From the NCBI GenBank assembly GCA_001970955.1, contig MPUH01000267.1, forward strand, positions 1 to 64,000: DNA of 64,000 nucleotides, given 5' to 3'. The first letter of the stretch is position 1. Every line of letters starts with the position of its first letter. Positions 19,809 through 29,925 of this stretch are shown here, piece by piece. The stretch comes from Stentor coeruleus (Eukaryota > Ciliophora > Heterotrichea > Heterotrichida > Stentoridae). The notes under the pieces are model-generated. The model was not told where the DNA came from. It made no database searches and saw only the letters and a list, made by a program, of their open reading frames with translations. The position numbers and the translations under genes are program-made.

Positions 19809-20071
19809 AACCAGTACCTCCGATGGATGAAATTCAGTCTAGTGAAATAGAAGAAATATATGCTGAGATATTTAAAACCCCTCGTTTTGACTCATCTTCA
19901 ACTGATTGCTTTTCAGGTCAAATTTCTAAGCATAGCAAAGATGAATTTGCAAGAACTCTTGCAAGAGATGATGCTTTGAAACTGAAAAAGCATTCAGTAA
20001 AAATTGAAAGCAATGAAAAAAAGGGCCTAGAAATAAGAAATAGTTTAGTTAATACCAAAATATGCTTTTAA
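19784..20071 (+). CDS. Short coding-like frame, possible 3' exon or separate small gene
   Basis: The frame is open from 19784, directly after a potential 3' splice end (gtggatag), with an ATG at 19823 giving 82 residues (MDEIQSSEIEEIYAEIFKTP and onward). The composition resembles the tail of the preceding MGCADSR protein (serine, lysine, acidic). The frames are offset, and the obvious 16-nt candidate intron (19768-19783) does not join them without a stop. It is either an exon joined by splicing that I cannot resolve, a frameshifted 3' end, or a small independent gene. Confidence 0.35.
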   Translation: MRKRRSSLKPVPPMDEIQSSEIEEIYAEIFKTPRFDSSSTDCFSGQISKHSKDEFARTLARDDALKLKKHSVKIESNEKKGLEIRNSLVNTKICF

Positions 20072-20647
20072 CCGAAATATTAATCTAGGAAAGCACATCA
20101 ATTATATATGGTATTCATAAAAATATGAAAAGTTTTAATTTATAATTACATTATTTAAACATAGTTTATATATTTTCTAATTTTTAGTGTAGAGTTATTT
20201 CTTAACTTATGGCAAAGCTTTAAATAAACTTTTTTTAAATAAGTCAAATAATTTTAAGCTTTAGAATAATTTAATTTGCCAAATATCATTTTTATCTTCT
20301 TATTGCCTAAATAGAATACTGATAGCATTATGTTTAAACTTAATATATGATATTTTAATACAACAAAACTGAATTATTAACATAAACTTATTATAAAATG
20401 TAATTATCGACTTATTCATAAATTCGCTTATTAATAATCTCATTGTCAATTAAAATATATACTTTATAAGCTCAACTTTTAATTAAAGAAAATCAGACTT
20501 TTCTATTTGATGCTAACTAAAAAGTTCGATGAAACAAAGAGGTATAAGTCGTGTATTCAAACAGATTTTTGAAGAAAAAAATGATTTGATATAAAAAGAA
20601 ATAATAAAGGTTATATATCATAACTTGCCAATTCTACTATAATAAAT
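20072..20647. other. Intergenic
   Basis: Strongly AT-rich; nothing recognised. Confidence 0.4.
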
Positions 20648-21614
20648 ATGAAATATTCGGGAATCATAATCGCTCTACTTGAGCTTTTAAAATTTGCTTC
20701 CGCAGAGTTTCAATGCTCTGATCCTAATTGTTATTCATGCCCAGACAATTTTCTTCCAGTTTGTGAAAAGTGTTATGATGGATTTGAATTATCATCTCTA
20801 GGCCACTGCGAGGTTACTGATAAGTCTAATCTATTAGATATCAAAGAATATAATAAAATTCAGAAACTAAAAGTGCCTTACAATAATTTATTTCAAACCA
20901 TAACTTCAGGGAAATTTGACCCCAAAAATCGAAGACTCTCAAATTGTACTATAAAAAAATGCATTCGGTGTGATGAAAATCAGAATATATGCGTAGAATG
21001 TCAAGAAAACTACCTCTTACAAGATCAAATTTGTGTTAAAAGCACAAAAAACACTAGAAATTCAACTGTTTCTATTGAGTTAGTTATTTTTATAATCTTA
21101 TTTCCATTATTTTTCACTACAATATTTTGTTTTCTGTAAATTTTACTTAGATGCATTTATTTGGCTAGAAAAAGAAAAAAAAAAACCGATTACCTAAACC
21201 GAACCGATAGGACTTTACCTGATTCTAATAGTGATTATAGTTCATTAGAATTTAATCTATCAAATAGTATTGAAGCTTTAGCTAATTTTTATATAACAAA
21301 ATAAAGTATAAAGAAATTATATCAAGTTATAAAGGCAATATTTCAGTTCTAAGTGGGAAAATTTATGTTTGTGAAAGAAATTTTGATATTGTTATGAGAA
21401 CGCCTAATAAGGAAAACTTGCTAGAATATTATGAAGATATAATGCGATATGTTCTATATGCTTTGATGGGTTTAAGGATGAAAAAGAATGTAGACTTACG
21501 CCATGTGGACATGTTTTCCATCGTGAGTGTATATATACTTGGGTTATAAAGGATAATAAGAAAAAATGCCCAAATGATAATTTTAAATTCAAGAAAACTA
21601 GTCGGATGTTGTGA
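20648..21614 (+). pseudogene. First copy of the membrane RING-H2 family, frame disrupted
   Basis: This copy matches the next gene over its whole length. Exon 1 (20648-21135) encodes a signal peptide, two CxxC-rich ectodomain modules (CYSCPDNFLPVCEKC and CIRCDENQNICVEC) and the membrane segment ending PLFFTTIFCFL. A 15-nt intron follows (21136-21150). The cytosolic part then needs two frame changes relative to the 22340 copy, near 21300 and near 21450, each equivalent to one lost base. The RING itself (CSICFDGFKDEKECRLTPCG, then HVFHREC and CPND) is intact in the last frame up to the TGA at 21612. Either a recent pseudogene or assembly errors in A-rich runs. The ectodomain alone could still be made as a short membrane protein. 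Confidence 0.75.
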
Positions 21615-22339
21615 GTTATGAATTGCTAATTAGGATTAAACTTAGAAATTATTTATAATATTGATTATTATGATATATAGTATTAGTTAAATATAAAATA
21701 ATCTAAATGCATTTTTTAAGGATTTTTTGTTTATGTTATGCTAATATTATGCTTATATTTAAATAGCTTTATTAATGGCTAAATTATAATTTATGCTAAT
21801 TTTATTTAAGCGATATATAATATTTATACCTTTTTCTATAGTTTTAGATCAAAAACTCATTTAAGAGAAAATATTGAAAGAATTTTTTAATAAAGATTAG
21901 ATTTTTATATATTTTAACATAAAGTGATATGCATAAATAATTTATAATATCTATTTGTGTCTAGGACTATAACTTTTTCTTACTTTTATCTAAATGAAAT
22001 TATATAATATGGCATATAAACCAAAATGTATCAGTTTTTCTCAATAAATGGATATTCGCATATATAAAAACTTCATTCTTAATAAACTTAACATATAATC
22101 GATTTATTTATATACCTGCACAATATAAAATTTTATAATTAATAAAGATTCATATATACATTCGTATGCAAAATTTTAATATTATGTCAAATGAGTTTAT
22201 TGCTTTCTTTAAAGCTTTATTATTTAATATCTTCAGAAGAATTTATAAATGCAAATTATAAATCTAAATAGACTTTCAAAAAGATTTACCTTGATAAAAA
22301 CAATAAATAAGGACTTTGAATAATTGCTTGGTATAAAAT
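21615..22339. other. Intergenic between membrane-RING copies 1 and 2
   Basis: Very AT-rich; no gene seen. Confidence 0.4.
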
Positions 22340-23308
22340 ATGAAATCTTCGATAAAAGTAATCACCCTGCTTGTTTTTTTCAAATTCTCACAGGCACATC
22401 TTCAATGCCCTGATTTTAATTGTTGTATATGCGCTGGTAATTTTCTTTCTGTTTGCGATAAATGCTGTGATGGTTTTCAATTATCATCTCTCAGTTACTG
22501 TGAAGCCGCTGATAAATTTTCATTAAAACAAACCCAGAAAAACAATGCAATTCGTAATCTCAAAGTTCAATTCTCACATCTAACCCTCACCACAACTTCA
22601 AAAAAAATCATCTCAAAAACTCGAAATCTCTCAAGTTGCCCAATAGAAAAATGCATCCAATGCGATAAAATCTTAAATCAATGTATTAAATGCGAAGTTG
22701 ACTACCTTTTAAAAGACCAAATTTGTATAAAAAGCTTAGAAGATAACAAAAATGGAAGTATTTCTATTGGGTTAATTATCATAATTATCTTAGTTCCATT
22801 ATTTTTCACTACGATATTTTGTTTTCTGTAAGATTTACTTAGATGTATATATTGCGCCAGAAAAAATAAAAAAAAATATGATCATAAAAATCATCGTGAT
22901 AGGACATTTTCTGAATCAATTAGAGAACCTAACTCATTATTTATAAACCTAGAAAATATTTTATCAAGTAGAGCAGAAACTTTAGCTTATCCTCAAATAA
23001 GTGAAGCGAATATACAAGAAATTATTTTAAGTTTTAAAGGAAATGTATCAGCTTTGAGTGGGAAAATATGCATTTATAAAGAAAATTTTGATGTTGTTAT
23101 GAGAAAACCTAGGGAAAATTTTATGGAATTTTATGAAGATGATGGAATTATGTGTTCTATATGTTTTGAAGAATTTGATGATGAGAATGAATGCAGAATT
23201 ACACCATGTGGGCATATTTTCCATCGTGAGTGTATATATGCTTGGATTATAGGGAATAATAAAAGAAAGTGCCCAAATGATAATTTTAAATTCAAGAAAA
23301 ATAGATAG
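22340..23308 (+). CDS. Membrane RING-H2 protein, copy 2
   Basis: The spliced gene encodes 317 residues with one 15-nt phase-2 intron (22828-22842, gtaagatttacttag). Domains: signal peptide (about 1-18), ectodomain with two cysteine-rich modules (CPDFNCCICAGNFLSVCDKC at 23-45 and CIQCDKILNQCIKCEVDYLL at about 112-132), one membrane helix (about 142-163), basic stop-transfer (CARKNKKKKYDHKNHRD), linker, and a C-terminal RING-H2: CSICFEEFDDENECRITPCG, then HIFHREC and finally CPNDN. The eighth zinc ligand is Asp instead of Cys, as in RBX1 (CPLDN). I infer a receptor-like ubiquitin ligase with a lumenal or surface ectodomain. Ligand and substrate are unknown. Confidence 0.88.
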
Positions 23309-23614
23309 GAATTTATTAGTTGATTTATTAAGGTTAGCTTGATTTTTATTGTAAGTTAGGAATGTAGTTTGATTAAAATATTTAAATTATGAATTAATAA
23401 ATAGCGAAATTTTGGATTTCTTAGAGGTTTTACAGAAAAATTTTATACTTTTAAAGTAGTATTCTTTTATTATAGGTAAATATTCTCTAATCTAAATGTG
23501 GCAGTTAGAAAAAAAGTTTATACTTTGCTAATGAAAAGCTTATTTTTTGAATTTATTTTAGTCAAGTTTATATTTTTAAAGCTGTTTATACCATTGACTT
23601 CTTCAGCAATATAA
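23309..23614. other. Intergenic between membrane-RING copies 2 and 3
   Basis: AT-rich; nothing recognised. Confidence 0.4.
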
Positions 23615-24385
23615 ATGCATTTTTATCAAGCATTACAATTTTTGTTGAAGTTATTATATTTAGACCAAGGCACTTACCCCAACTATAATGAAAAATCAAT
23701 TCGGAAGCTGGGATGTTATGTTGAGAATTGCATAATTTGCTCTGAAAATAATGATCAAGTATGCGATAAATGCAATACTACTTATATTGATCGCAATGGA
23801 TTATGTGAATATAATACAAAAGACTCTAATGATAAAGATTTCACCTCTAATGAAAGCTATTTAATTGCTATAATAGTAGGTGGAACTATGTTTGTTTTAA
23901 GTATTATATTATGTTTTACCTTGTAAAGATCATATAGTTATTATTTATGCCATTTAAGGCACATTAAAGGAAGCAATCAAAGAAACCCTACAAGAGACAT
24001 AAGTAGAAGTTTAAATGAAATTCATTCATCAACAAATTATAGACATGCTAATATTGATAGTCAAAGTGCAAGTAATAGTATCATTCTTACACCTGTGCTA
24101 ACTCAAGGGATTATTCCTAGTGGAATAAACAAGAAGAATAAATTAGATGGGATGATCAGCTTGAATAGTGATAATTTCAATGAAATTCTTCCAATTGTCA
24201 CTGAGTCTGTATTACTTGAAAATAATGATACTATTGTTTGTACTATATGTTTTGAGGATTATTCAAAGAATCGGCAGTATAGAATTACTCCATGTCAACA
24301 TATTTTCCATTCAGAATGCATATACTCTTGGCTTATAACAAATAATAGCAAAACGTGTCCTAATGATAACTTTAAGTTTTTATAG
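23615..24385 (+). CDS. Membrane RING-H2 protein, copy 3
   Basis: The spliced gene encodes 251 residues, intron 23923-23937 (gtaaagatcatatag), phase 2, at the same place as in the other copies, just after the membrane helix. It is shorter: a hydrophobic start (MHFYQALQFLLKLLYL), a single cysteine module (CYVENCIICSENNDQVCDKC) instead of two, a membrane helix (LIAIIVGGTMFVLSIILCF), a serine/asparagine-rich linker and a C-terminal RING-H2 (CTICFEDYSKNRQYRITPCQ, HIFHSEC, CPND). In the C-x-H core, glycine is replaced by glutamine (CQH). Ends FKFL. Same family as the neighbours; function inferred as E3 ligase. Confidence 0.85.
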
Positions 24386-24823
24386 GTAAATTTGGTTTAT
24401 TTCATTATATATAAATTAAGGTTTATAATTTAGGTTTGGGATAAATTTCATTATATCATAAACTTATATATAAAATATCCTAAACCTATATCTAATCAAC
24501 TTAAATTTCATAAACTTTATTATATCATAAACTTATATATAAAATATCCTAAACCTATATCTAATCAACATAAATTTCATAATTACTAACCTAATAAAAT
24601 CTCATATTTTAAGTTTTTGCTTAAAAATACCCTTATACAAAGCTAAAAATCATGTAATTCTATACAAAAAAGCCATAAAAAATCTTCATATCACATCATA
24701 TTATGAACTTTTATTTTATCTTATAATACAAAATCTCTTATACAAATTACCTTATTCAAATGAAAATTTAATTGAATAATTTCCATTTTTAGCCAGCTTT
24801 TATTATCATCCAAGGTCTTAATA
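24386..24823. other. Intergenic with a short tandem duplication
   Basis: AT-rich. Holds a 69-bp period duplication (24450-24569). The 150 bp before copy 4 are C-rich and G-poor. No gene. Confidence 0.45.
24450..24569. repeat. 51-bp direct repeat, 69-bp period
   Basis: 24450-24500 and 24519-24569 are identical (core tatcctaaacctatatctaa); similarity continues with one mismatch into a taaatttcata string after each copy. Noncoding. Confidence 0.9.
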
Positions 24824-25684
24824 ATGCTGAAAAAGATAGTGCAAATAGCAACACTCTCATTGGTTTTAGGTTTATTAAGCCTATTTGCCCTTAATTCATT
24901 GAAAAATTACAATTCAAATCAGTCCTATCAGGATAAAATACCCGAAACCGACTTGATTATAATTGACGATAATCCTACTGAAGTAAAACTCGAACTAACA
25001 AGAGACGAGAGTTACCTTCGAAGACTTAATGAATGTTATGATTACCATTGTAAAAAATGCTATGAGTCTCCTAGTATTTGTGATGAATGCGAAAATGGGT
25101 ATCAAGTCAAAGATACAGTCTGTGAGAAAAAAACTTCAAAACTTAATTCCGATGAATTCATTATTATTATGGCAGCAATATTTTCTCCGATGTTTTTGAT
25201 TGTTACTTGTTGTATATTGTAAGAAATATTTAGTTGTTGTGTATGGTATCGAAAACATAAAAGAGAAACAGATAGACCAAGAGAATCACATGAATCTCAA
25301 GTGCCTTTAGAAGTTAATCATCTACATAGCATACATGTAATGAATCGATTTAATGTTAATCAAAGGCCGCAATCAGAAAGTTTCGATTCATCTGAGTCTA
25401 CAGGTGAAAGGGACGGATCAGAAAAAAATGTGTTAGCTTTGCTAAATGGCAAAATTTTGGTGAATGAAAACACGTTTGAAAAAGCCATTCAAATTTATTC
25501 GAGAGATGAAAATGATATTTTATTAGCTGATGGAATTTGTTCAATATGCTTAGATAATTATGATGAAAATAGGCAATATAGAATAACTCCATGTGGGCAT
25601 ATTTTCCATCACGACTGCATTTATTCATGGCTTATCACTTACAAGAAAAAAAAGTGCCCAAATGATAATTTCAAATTTAAATAA
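24824..25684 (+). CDS. Membrane RING-H2 protein, copy 4
   Basis: The spliced gene encodes 281 residues, intron 25219-25233 (gtaagaaatatttag), phase 2, same position as in the other copies. The N-terminus has a longer signal or anchor segment (MLKKIVQIATLSLVLGLLSL), an acidic stretch, one cysteine module (CYDYHCKKCYESPSICDECE), a membrane helix (FIIIMAAIFSPMFLIVTCC), a basic stop-transfer (WYRKHKRETDRPR), a linker and a C-terminal RING-H2 (CSICLDNYDENRQYRITPCG, HIFHHDC, CPND). It ends FKFK like copy 2. The C-terminal half is much better conserved between copies than the ectodomain. Confidence 0.88.
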
Positions 25685-26134
25685 CAGGTTTTACCCATAA
25701 ATCAGTTTTTTTTTACAACTAAAAATATTATACATAGTTATTTAATACTATAAAAACATATACTTCAAAATTAAAACTCATCAATTTCAATACATTCCCC
25801 CACATCCAAAACCAAAACCCCAATTTTTCTAAAACTTTCTATATCTCAAAAACCATACTTTAATATAATCTCTTAAACCTAAAATTCACCACAATAAATT
25901 TACAAAAAATCCTCATCATATAAAATCCTCACTCTCAAAACCCAATCCTCACAACCCCCAAAAAGCCTTTTTCACCATAAAAACTAGTTTTTTTTTCATA
26001 AAAAACCCTACCTCAACCAAAACCCCATCTTCAAAAAACCTTCAAAACCCATAATACCCCTTAGTATATTTTCAAACCATTATTCCCTAAACTTATACTT
26101 TAATATAAAATCTCATAATTATTCTAAAATTACC
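25685..26134. other. C-rich 5' flank of the ankyrin gene
   Basis: Plus strand shows many C runs (cccccacatccaaaacc) and very few G. No gene. See the finding on strand asymmetry. Confidence 0.5.
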
Positions 26135-27220
26135 ATGGGCAACTGCATTCAATGTAAAAAACTCAGTATAAAAAACGCTAAAGAACATCCTATCTTCAAA
26201 GCTATCATCAATGGAAGCCGACGTGATCTTGAACAACTCATAAAATACATGGCCCCCTCTCAAATCGACTCTTTAACTACTAAATTTGATGACTATAATA
26301 CAAATCCTTTAGGATATACAATAATCTTAAATAAAGGTTCAATGTTCAAACTCCTACATAAAAAAGGCTGCTCACTTGAATCAATGGAAAAAATCTTCAA
26401 TGAAATAGGTTTAAAATCAGTAGACGCAGCTTGTATACTAGCCTCACTCGATTTGTTTAAATACTTTTTCCCTTTATATTTACATATGCAAGAACAAATG
26501 AACATATCGGCAATATCTTTACAGACTATAAATTTTGAAAAATCTAATTTAGCTATAAAAGAATCATATCCTATACATAGAGCATGTAGAAATGGTAATC
26601 TTGAAGTTGTTAAATTTTTATACAATTATTATTTGAATTCTTCAGTCCCTATAGAATATGATGTTCATATTAAAGATGAGATTAGAGGGGAAAATTGTGC
26701 TTTGTTAGCTTGTAGGAAAGGGGATATTGATATGGTTAAGTTTTTACATAAAACTTGTAAAGCGAATTTTAAGATATTAAATTCTAATAAGGAAAATGCT
26801 TTACTTATATGTGTGTCTGGGATGAAGACTGAGAAAAAAGGTCAACATTTTAAGGTTATTAGGTATTTGATTGAAAAGGTTAAGATTGATTTACAATATA
26901 ATTGTGAGGAGATTATGCTTATTGCTATGGAACCTGAGGTTATTGAGTATTTAGAATATCAATTTGCTAAAATAGGATGTGGGATTTCTAAAGAACAAGC
27001 TGAGTATCATTTTTCTAAACTTTGTAGGAATAGGAGTTCAAGTGAAGCTGAGTATTTAAAGAAAAATTTGAAGGTTGATACGAAAGTAATTATAACGCAA
27101 TCGTTTTTGAATGAGTTGAAGGAGGCTAAGGATACCTCACAGATGAGTCCGATTAAAAATGATTGGTCGATTGGAGATGCTGTGAAAATCTCTGTGATAA
27201 GTGAAATTAGTTTTAAGTAA
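26135..27220 (+). CDS. N-myristoylated ankyrin-repeat protein
   Basis: 361 residues, no intron. Starts MGNCIQCKK: myristoylation glycine plus cysteines at 4 and 7 for palmitoylation, so membrane-bound. Ankyrin repeats are visible at about 17-45 (HPIFKAIINGSRRDLEQLIK), 148-178 (YPIHRACRNGNLEVVKFLYN), 190-215 (ALLACRKGDIDMVKFLHKTC) and weaker ones to about 270. The C-terminal 90 residues are charged. Ankyrin domains bind other proteins; no partner is indicated. It could be modified by the N-myristoyltransferase encoded at 39299, though substrates are only inferred from the start motif. Confidence 0.85.
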   Translation: MGNCIQCKKLSIKNAKEHPIFKAIINGSRRDLEQLIKYMAPSQIDSLTTKFDDYNTNPLGYTIILNKGSMFKLLHKKGCSLESMEKIFNEIGLKSVDAACILASLDLFKYFFPLYLHMQEQMNISAISLQTINFEKSNLAIKESYPIHRACRNGNLEVVKFLYNYYLNSSVPIEYDVHIKDEIRGENCALLACRKGDIDMVKFLHKTCKANFKILNSNKENALLICVSGMKTEKKGQHFKVIRYLIEKVKIDLQYNCEEIMLIAMEPEVIEYLEYQFAKIGCGISKEQAEYHFSKLCRNRSSSEAEYLKKNLKVDTKVIITQSFLNELKEAKDTSQMSPIKNDWSIGDAVKISVISEISFK

Positions 27221-28276
27221 GAAGGATTAAAATTATTGGGTTTTTGAAGATTTTTATTGTTGGAAGTGTTTGTTTTGGTGAAAGAGTAGGCTTATTTTAG
27301 ATTTTTTTTTTTTGATTTTATTTGAAAATTTAGATTGTAATATGGATTTAATACCTTTTAAGTATAAGTAGTATGATGGGATTAATATATAATAACTTTA
27401 TGTGAATTTGAATATTTTTGTATATGAAAGTAATAATCTCAGTATTTTACTTTTAAAAATTCATGTTTTTATATTAATCAAACATATTAATATTTATTAA
27501 AAATCAAAACTTATAACTGGTTATTATAATTGACTAATCCTTTTAATAAACTCTGTGTGCCATGAAGTAAAATGTACCAATCTCAAATCCCATCCAATCA
27601 AAAAAAAAAAAAAATCATAATTATATAAACCAAAACTATTTCTCTCTTATACCTAAAGCAAGATATTGATTATCTAATAACTTCATACTATAGGAAGTCT
27701 TATAAAATTACAAAATAAATATAAGACAATAATTGCAAATAATGAACCAGTAGTAATATAAGTATATGCTATATCTTAAATAAAGGTTAAAAAAGTATAT
27801 TATAATATAACTAAAACAAAACAGGACCAAATCCTGAAAACTATATCATTTTATAATCAAAATATCTTCAATGCGGCAAAAATTACTTAAACAAAAAATT
27901 AAAGAGAAAAAAAACTGAATTCTACCTAAAACCCCCAACTATAAGTGCAAATTTATTAAACAATAATTTCCCAGAGGGGATAAGTTTGGGTTTATGAAAA
28001 CGTGCATTTTTTTGGAATATGCTTTTAATAAAGGTATTTACTTACTGATTAGGTTTATAAATCTGAATAATAATATGAGTTTTAATATTATGAAACTGCA
28101 TTCCACTTATAATATTATAATTTTTATACAAAATCTACAAGCATCACACAAAAACCAAAACAAAATTCTCTTCTATCTCCTAATTTTCTTTCTAATAAAA
28201 ACTTCTAATCTTAAACTAAAAATAATTACAATAAACCCTTGAATTTCTATCAAATAAATAACAACAAAAACCTAAA
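27221..28276. other. Long intergenic region
   Basis: AT-rich with a poly-A run at about 27600. A hydrophobic 82-codon frame at 27994-28242 was not accepted as a gene. Confidence 0.45.
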
Positions 28277-29062
28277 ATGACTTTAAACCTGAACATAAAT
28301 CAAAACAAAATCCCTGAAAAAACTCTTCGATACCTCAAAGACGAACAAGAGATCCTCAAACTTAAAAGCGACCTTTCAAGTACTAAAAACTCTTTAAACA
28401 AATCAGAACATGCCCGTGAAGATCTTTATCAGCTTCTGTTAAGCTATCAAAAAATCTGTGATGACAACATGGCAAAAAGCAAAGAACTTCTTATAGAAAT
28501 CGATTCTCTTAAAGATCAACTGACTCAAGCGACATATGATCTTAATATAAAAACTGTAAAAATCCAACAATTAACTCATGAAAATGAAATGCTTCGTAAA
28601 AAAACAAAGATTTTAGAACAAGAAAATAACTTTGTAGAGTCTTTTGATTACCTTTTAAACAATCTTCAAAAGAATCAGCATTTAGAAAAACTTTTTCATG
28701 AGAAAGTTGGAACTGATTCTAAAATTATGGGTTATAATATAGCTGATACATTAAAACAATTTATAGGGTTTTGTCATTGCTTAATACCGTTATATAGACC
28801 TTTACAACATAAAAAGAATTTAAGTTGTGAGGAAAACTGGTTTGCAAAGAGCGGGACTATGAAAAATATGCTGAATATGAAAAAAAACGACCAAAAAGAT
28901 ATTTTTGATATGGAAAAGCACAACTTTTCAACGAAAAACCCTGTTAAGATTAAATATGAGAATATTGATTGTATTCAGTCTACAAGAAGCACAGCAAGTT
29001 TACCTAATGAGCGAGTAAGGCCTAAAGTTATTGTTTGTAAAAGGATAAACTCACTGACTTAA
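28277..29062 (+). CDS. Coiled-coil protein, family unknown
   Basis: 261 residues. Residues 15-125 form a long coiled coil (for example YLKDEQEILKLKSDLSSTKN and HENEMLRKKTKILEQENNFV). Then comes a short globular stretch with cysteine/histidine (IGFCHCLIPLYRP) and a basic, serine-rich tail. Perhaps a centrosomal, basal-body or cortical structural protein, as for many ciliate coiled-coil proteins, but nothing specific is seen. It converges on the SRP receptor beta gene, with 36 bp between stops. Confidence 0.8.
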   Translation: MTLNLNINQNKIPEKTLRYLKDEQEILKLKSDLSSTKNSLNKSEHAREDLYQLLLSYQKICDDNMAKSKELLIEIDSLKDQLTQATYDLNIKTVKIQQLTHENEMLRKKTKILEQENNFVESFDYLLNNLQKNQHLEKLFHEKVGTDSKIMGYNIADTLKQFIGFCHCLIPLYRPLQHKKNLSCEENWFAKSGTMKNMLNMKKNDQKDIFDMEKHNFSTKNPVKIKYENIDCIQSTRSTASLPNERVRPKVIVCKRINSLT

Positions 29063-29098
29063 CCATATAAAAATTATAGATAAAAAGTTAAAAATTAG

Positions 29099-29791
29099 TT
29101 ATTGAGCTTTAGAAACTCTTTCGATAAATGACTTGATTTCTTGAATATCGTTCTTAGCTAAACTTCCTTCAGCAAATTCTACTTTTATATTGAAATCTAG
29201 CATATGCGAAAACTCAAACCTTTCGTTTACCTTGCCAACTTTTTCTCGTTTTATATCAGAAATATCGTTTTCTTTGACAACTTTTAACCTTTCACTATAT
29301 AAATATTACATTTCTGTGCTAAGCTCAGATTCAATCATCAAGATTTTTTTGGCAAATGGCTGGTCTTGTTTGTTACAGAAAATTAGGATTTCTTTTGGAT
29401 AGCGAAGAGACATAAATTCGTATAGTTCTTCAGCAGCTTTTTTGAAAGATTGTTTATCAGTTGAGTCTAACATGAAAATCATGCCAAGACACGTGGGTAC
29501 TTTAGAGACTAGTTGCTGATAATAAAAGTGATGGCCTGGATAATCAACAACAGTTACCATTTTACCCCCAACACTAATCACCGCACTATTAGGTTTCATA
29601 CTACTAACAGTATTCATCCCTTCCTCTTCACTAAGCTACATACCCCATACCATATAAAGCAACTTTGTCTTTCCACTATTCACAGGGCCAAAAATAATCA
29701 CTTCAGGGTACCCCAAATCTTTTTTCTTAGCCATCCCATACCCAAAGCAAATAAAAATCACAACTAATCCTATAAAAAACCACAAATCCAT
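29099..29791 (-). CDS. SRPRB: Signal recognition particle receptor subunit beta
   Basis: Three exons split by two 15-nt introns (29636-29650, phase 0; 29295-29309, phase 2) give 220 residues. An N-terminal membrane anchor (MDLWFFIGLVVIFICFGYG) precedes an Arf-like GTPase domain: P-loop FGPVNSGKTKL, G3 VVDYPGHHFYY, G4 NKQD at the end of FCNKQDQPFAKK. The C-terminal exon carries a final beta-strand and helix (EIKSFIERVSKAQ). It anchors the SRP receptor alpha subunit to the ER and, with GTP, regulates docking of ribosomes and transfer to the translocon. The DYPGHH motif and the N-terminal anchor distinguish it from Arf/Sar GTPases. Without splicing only 103 residues would be seen. Confidence 0.93.
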
Positions 29792-29925
29792 TTACAAAAA
29801 AAAGAATTGAGCAAACCTTTCTCTATATAAATCCTAATAAAAAATAGTTCATTATTTTACGAAAACTTATGTCTAAACTATAAAACATCATAGATGCTAT
29901 AGTGACACTTAATTAGGGAAACACA

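Noticed and set aside
27994-28242. 82-codon hydrophobic frame
   Set aside because: AT-rich composition alone gives Ile/Leu/Asn/Lys frames; no signal, motif or relative.
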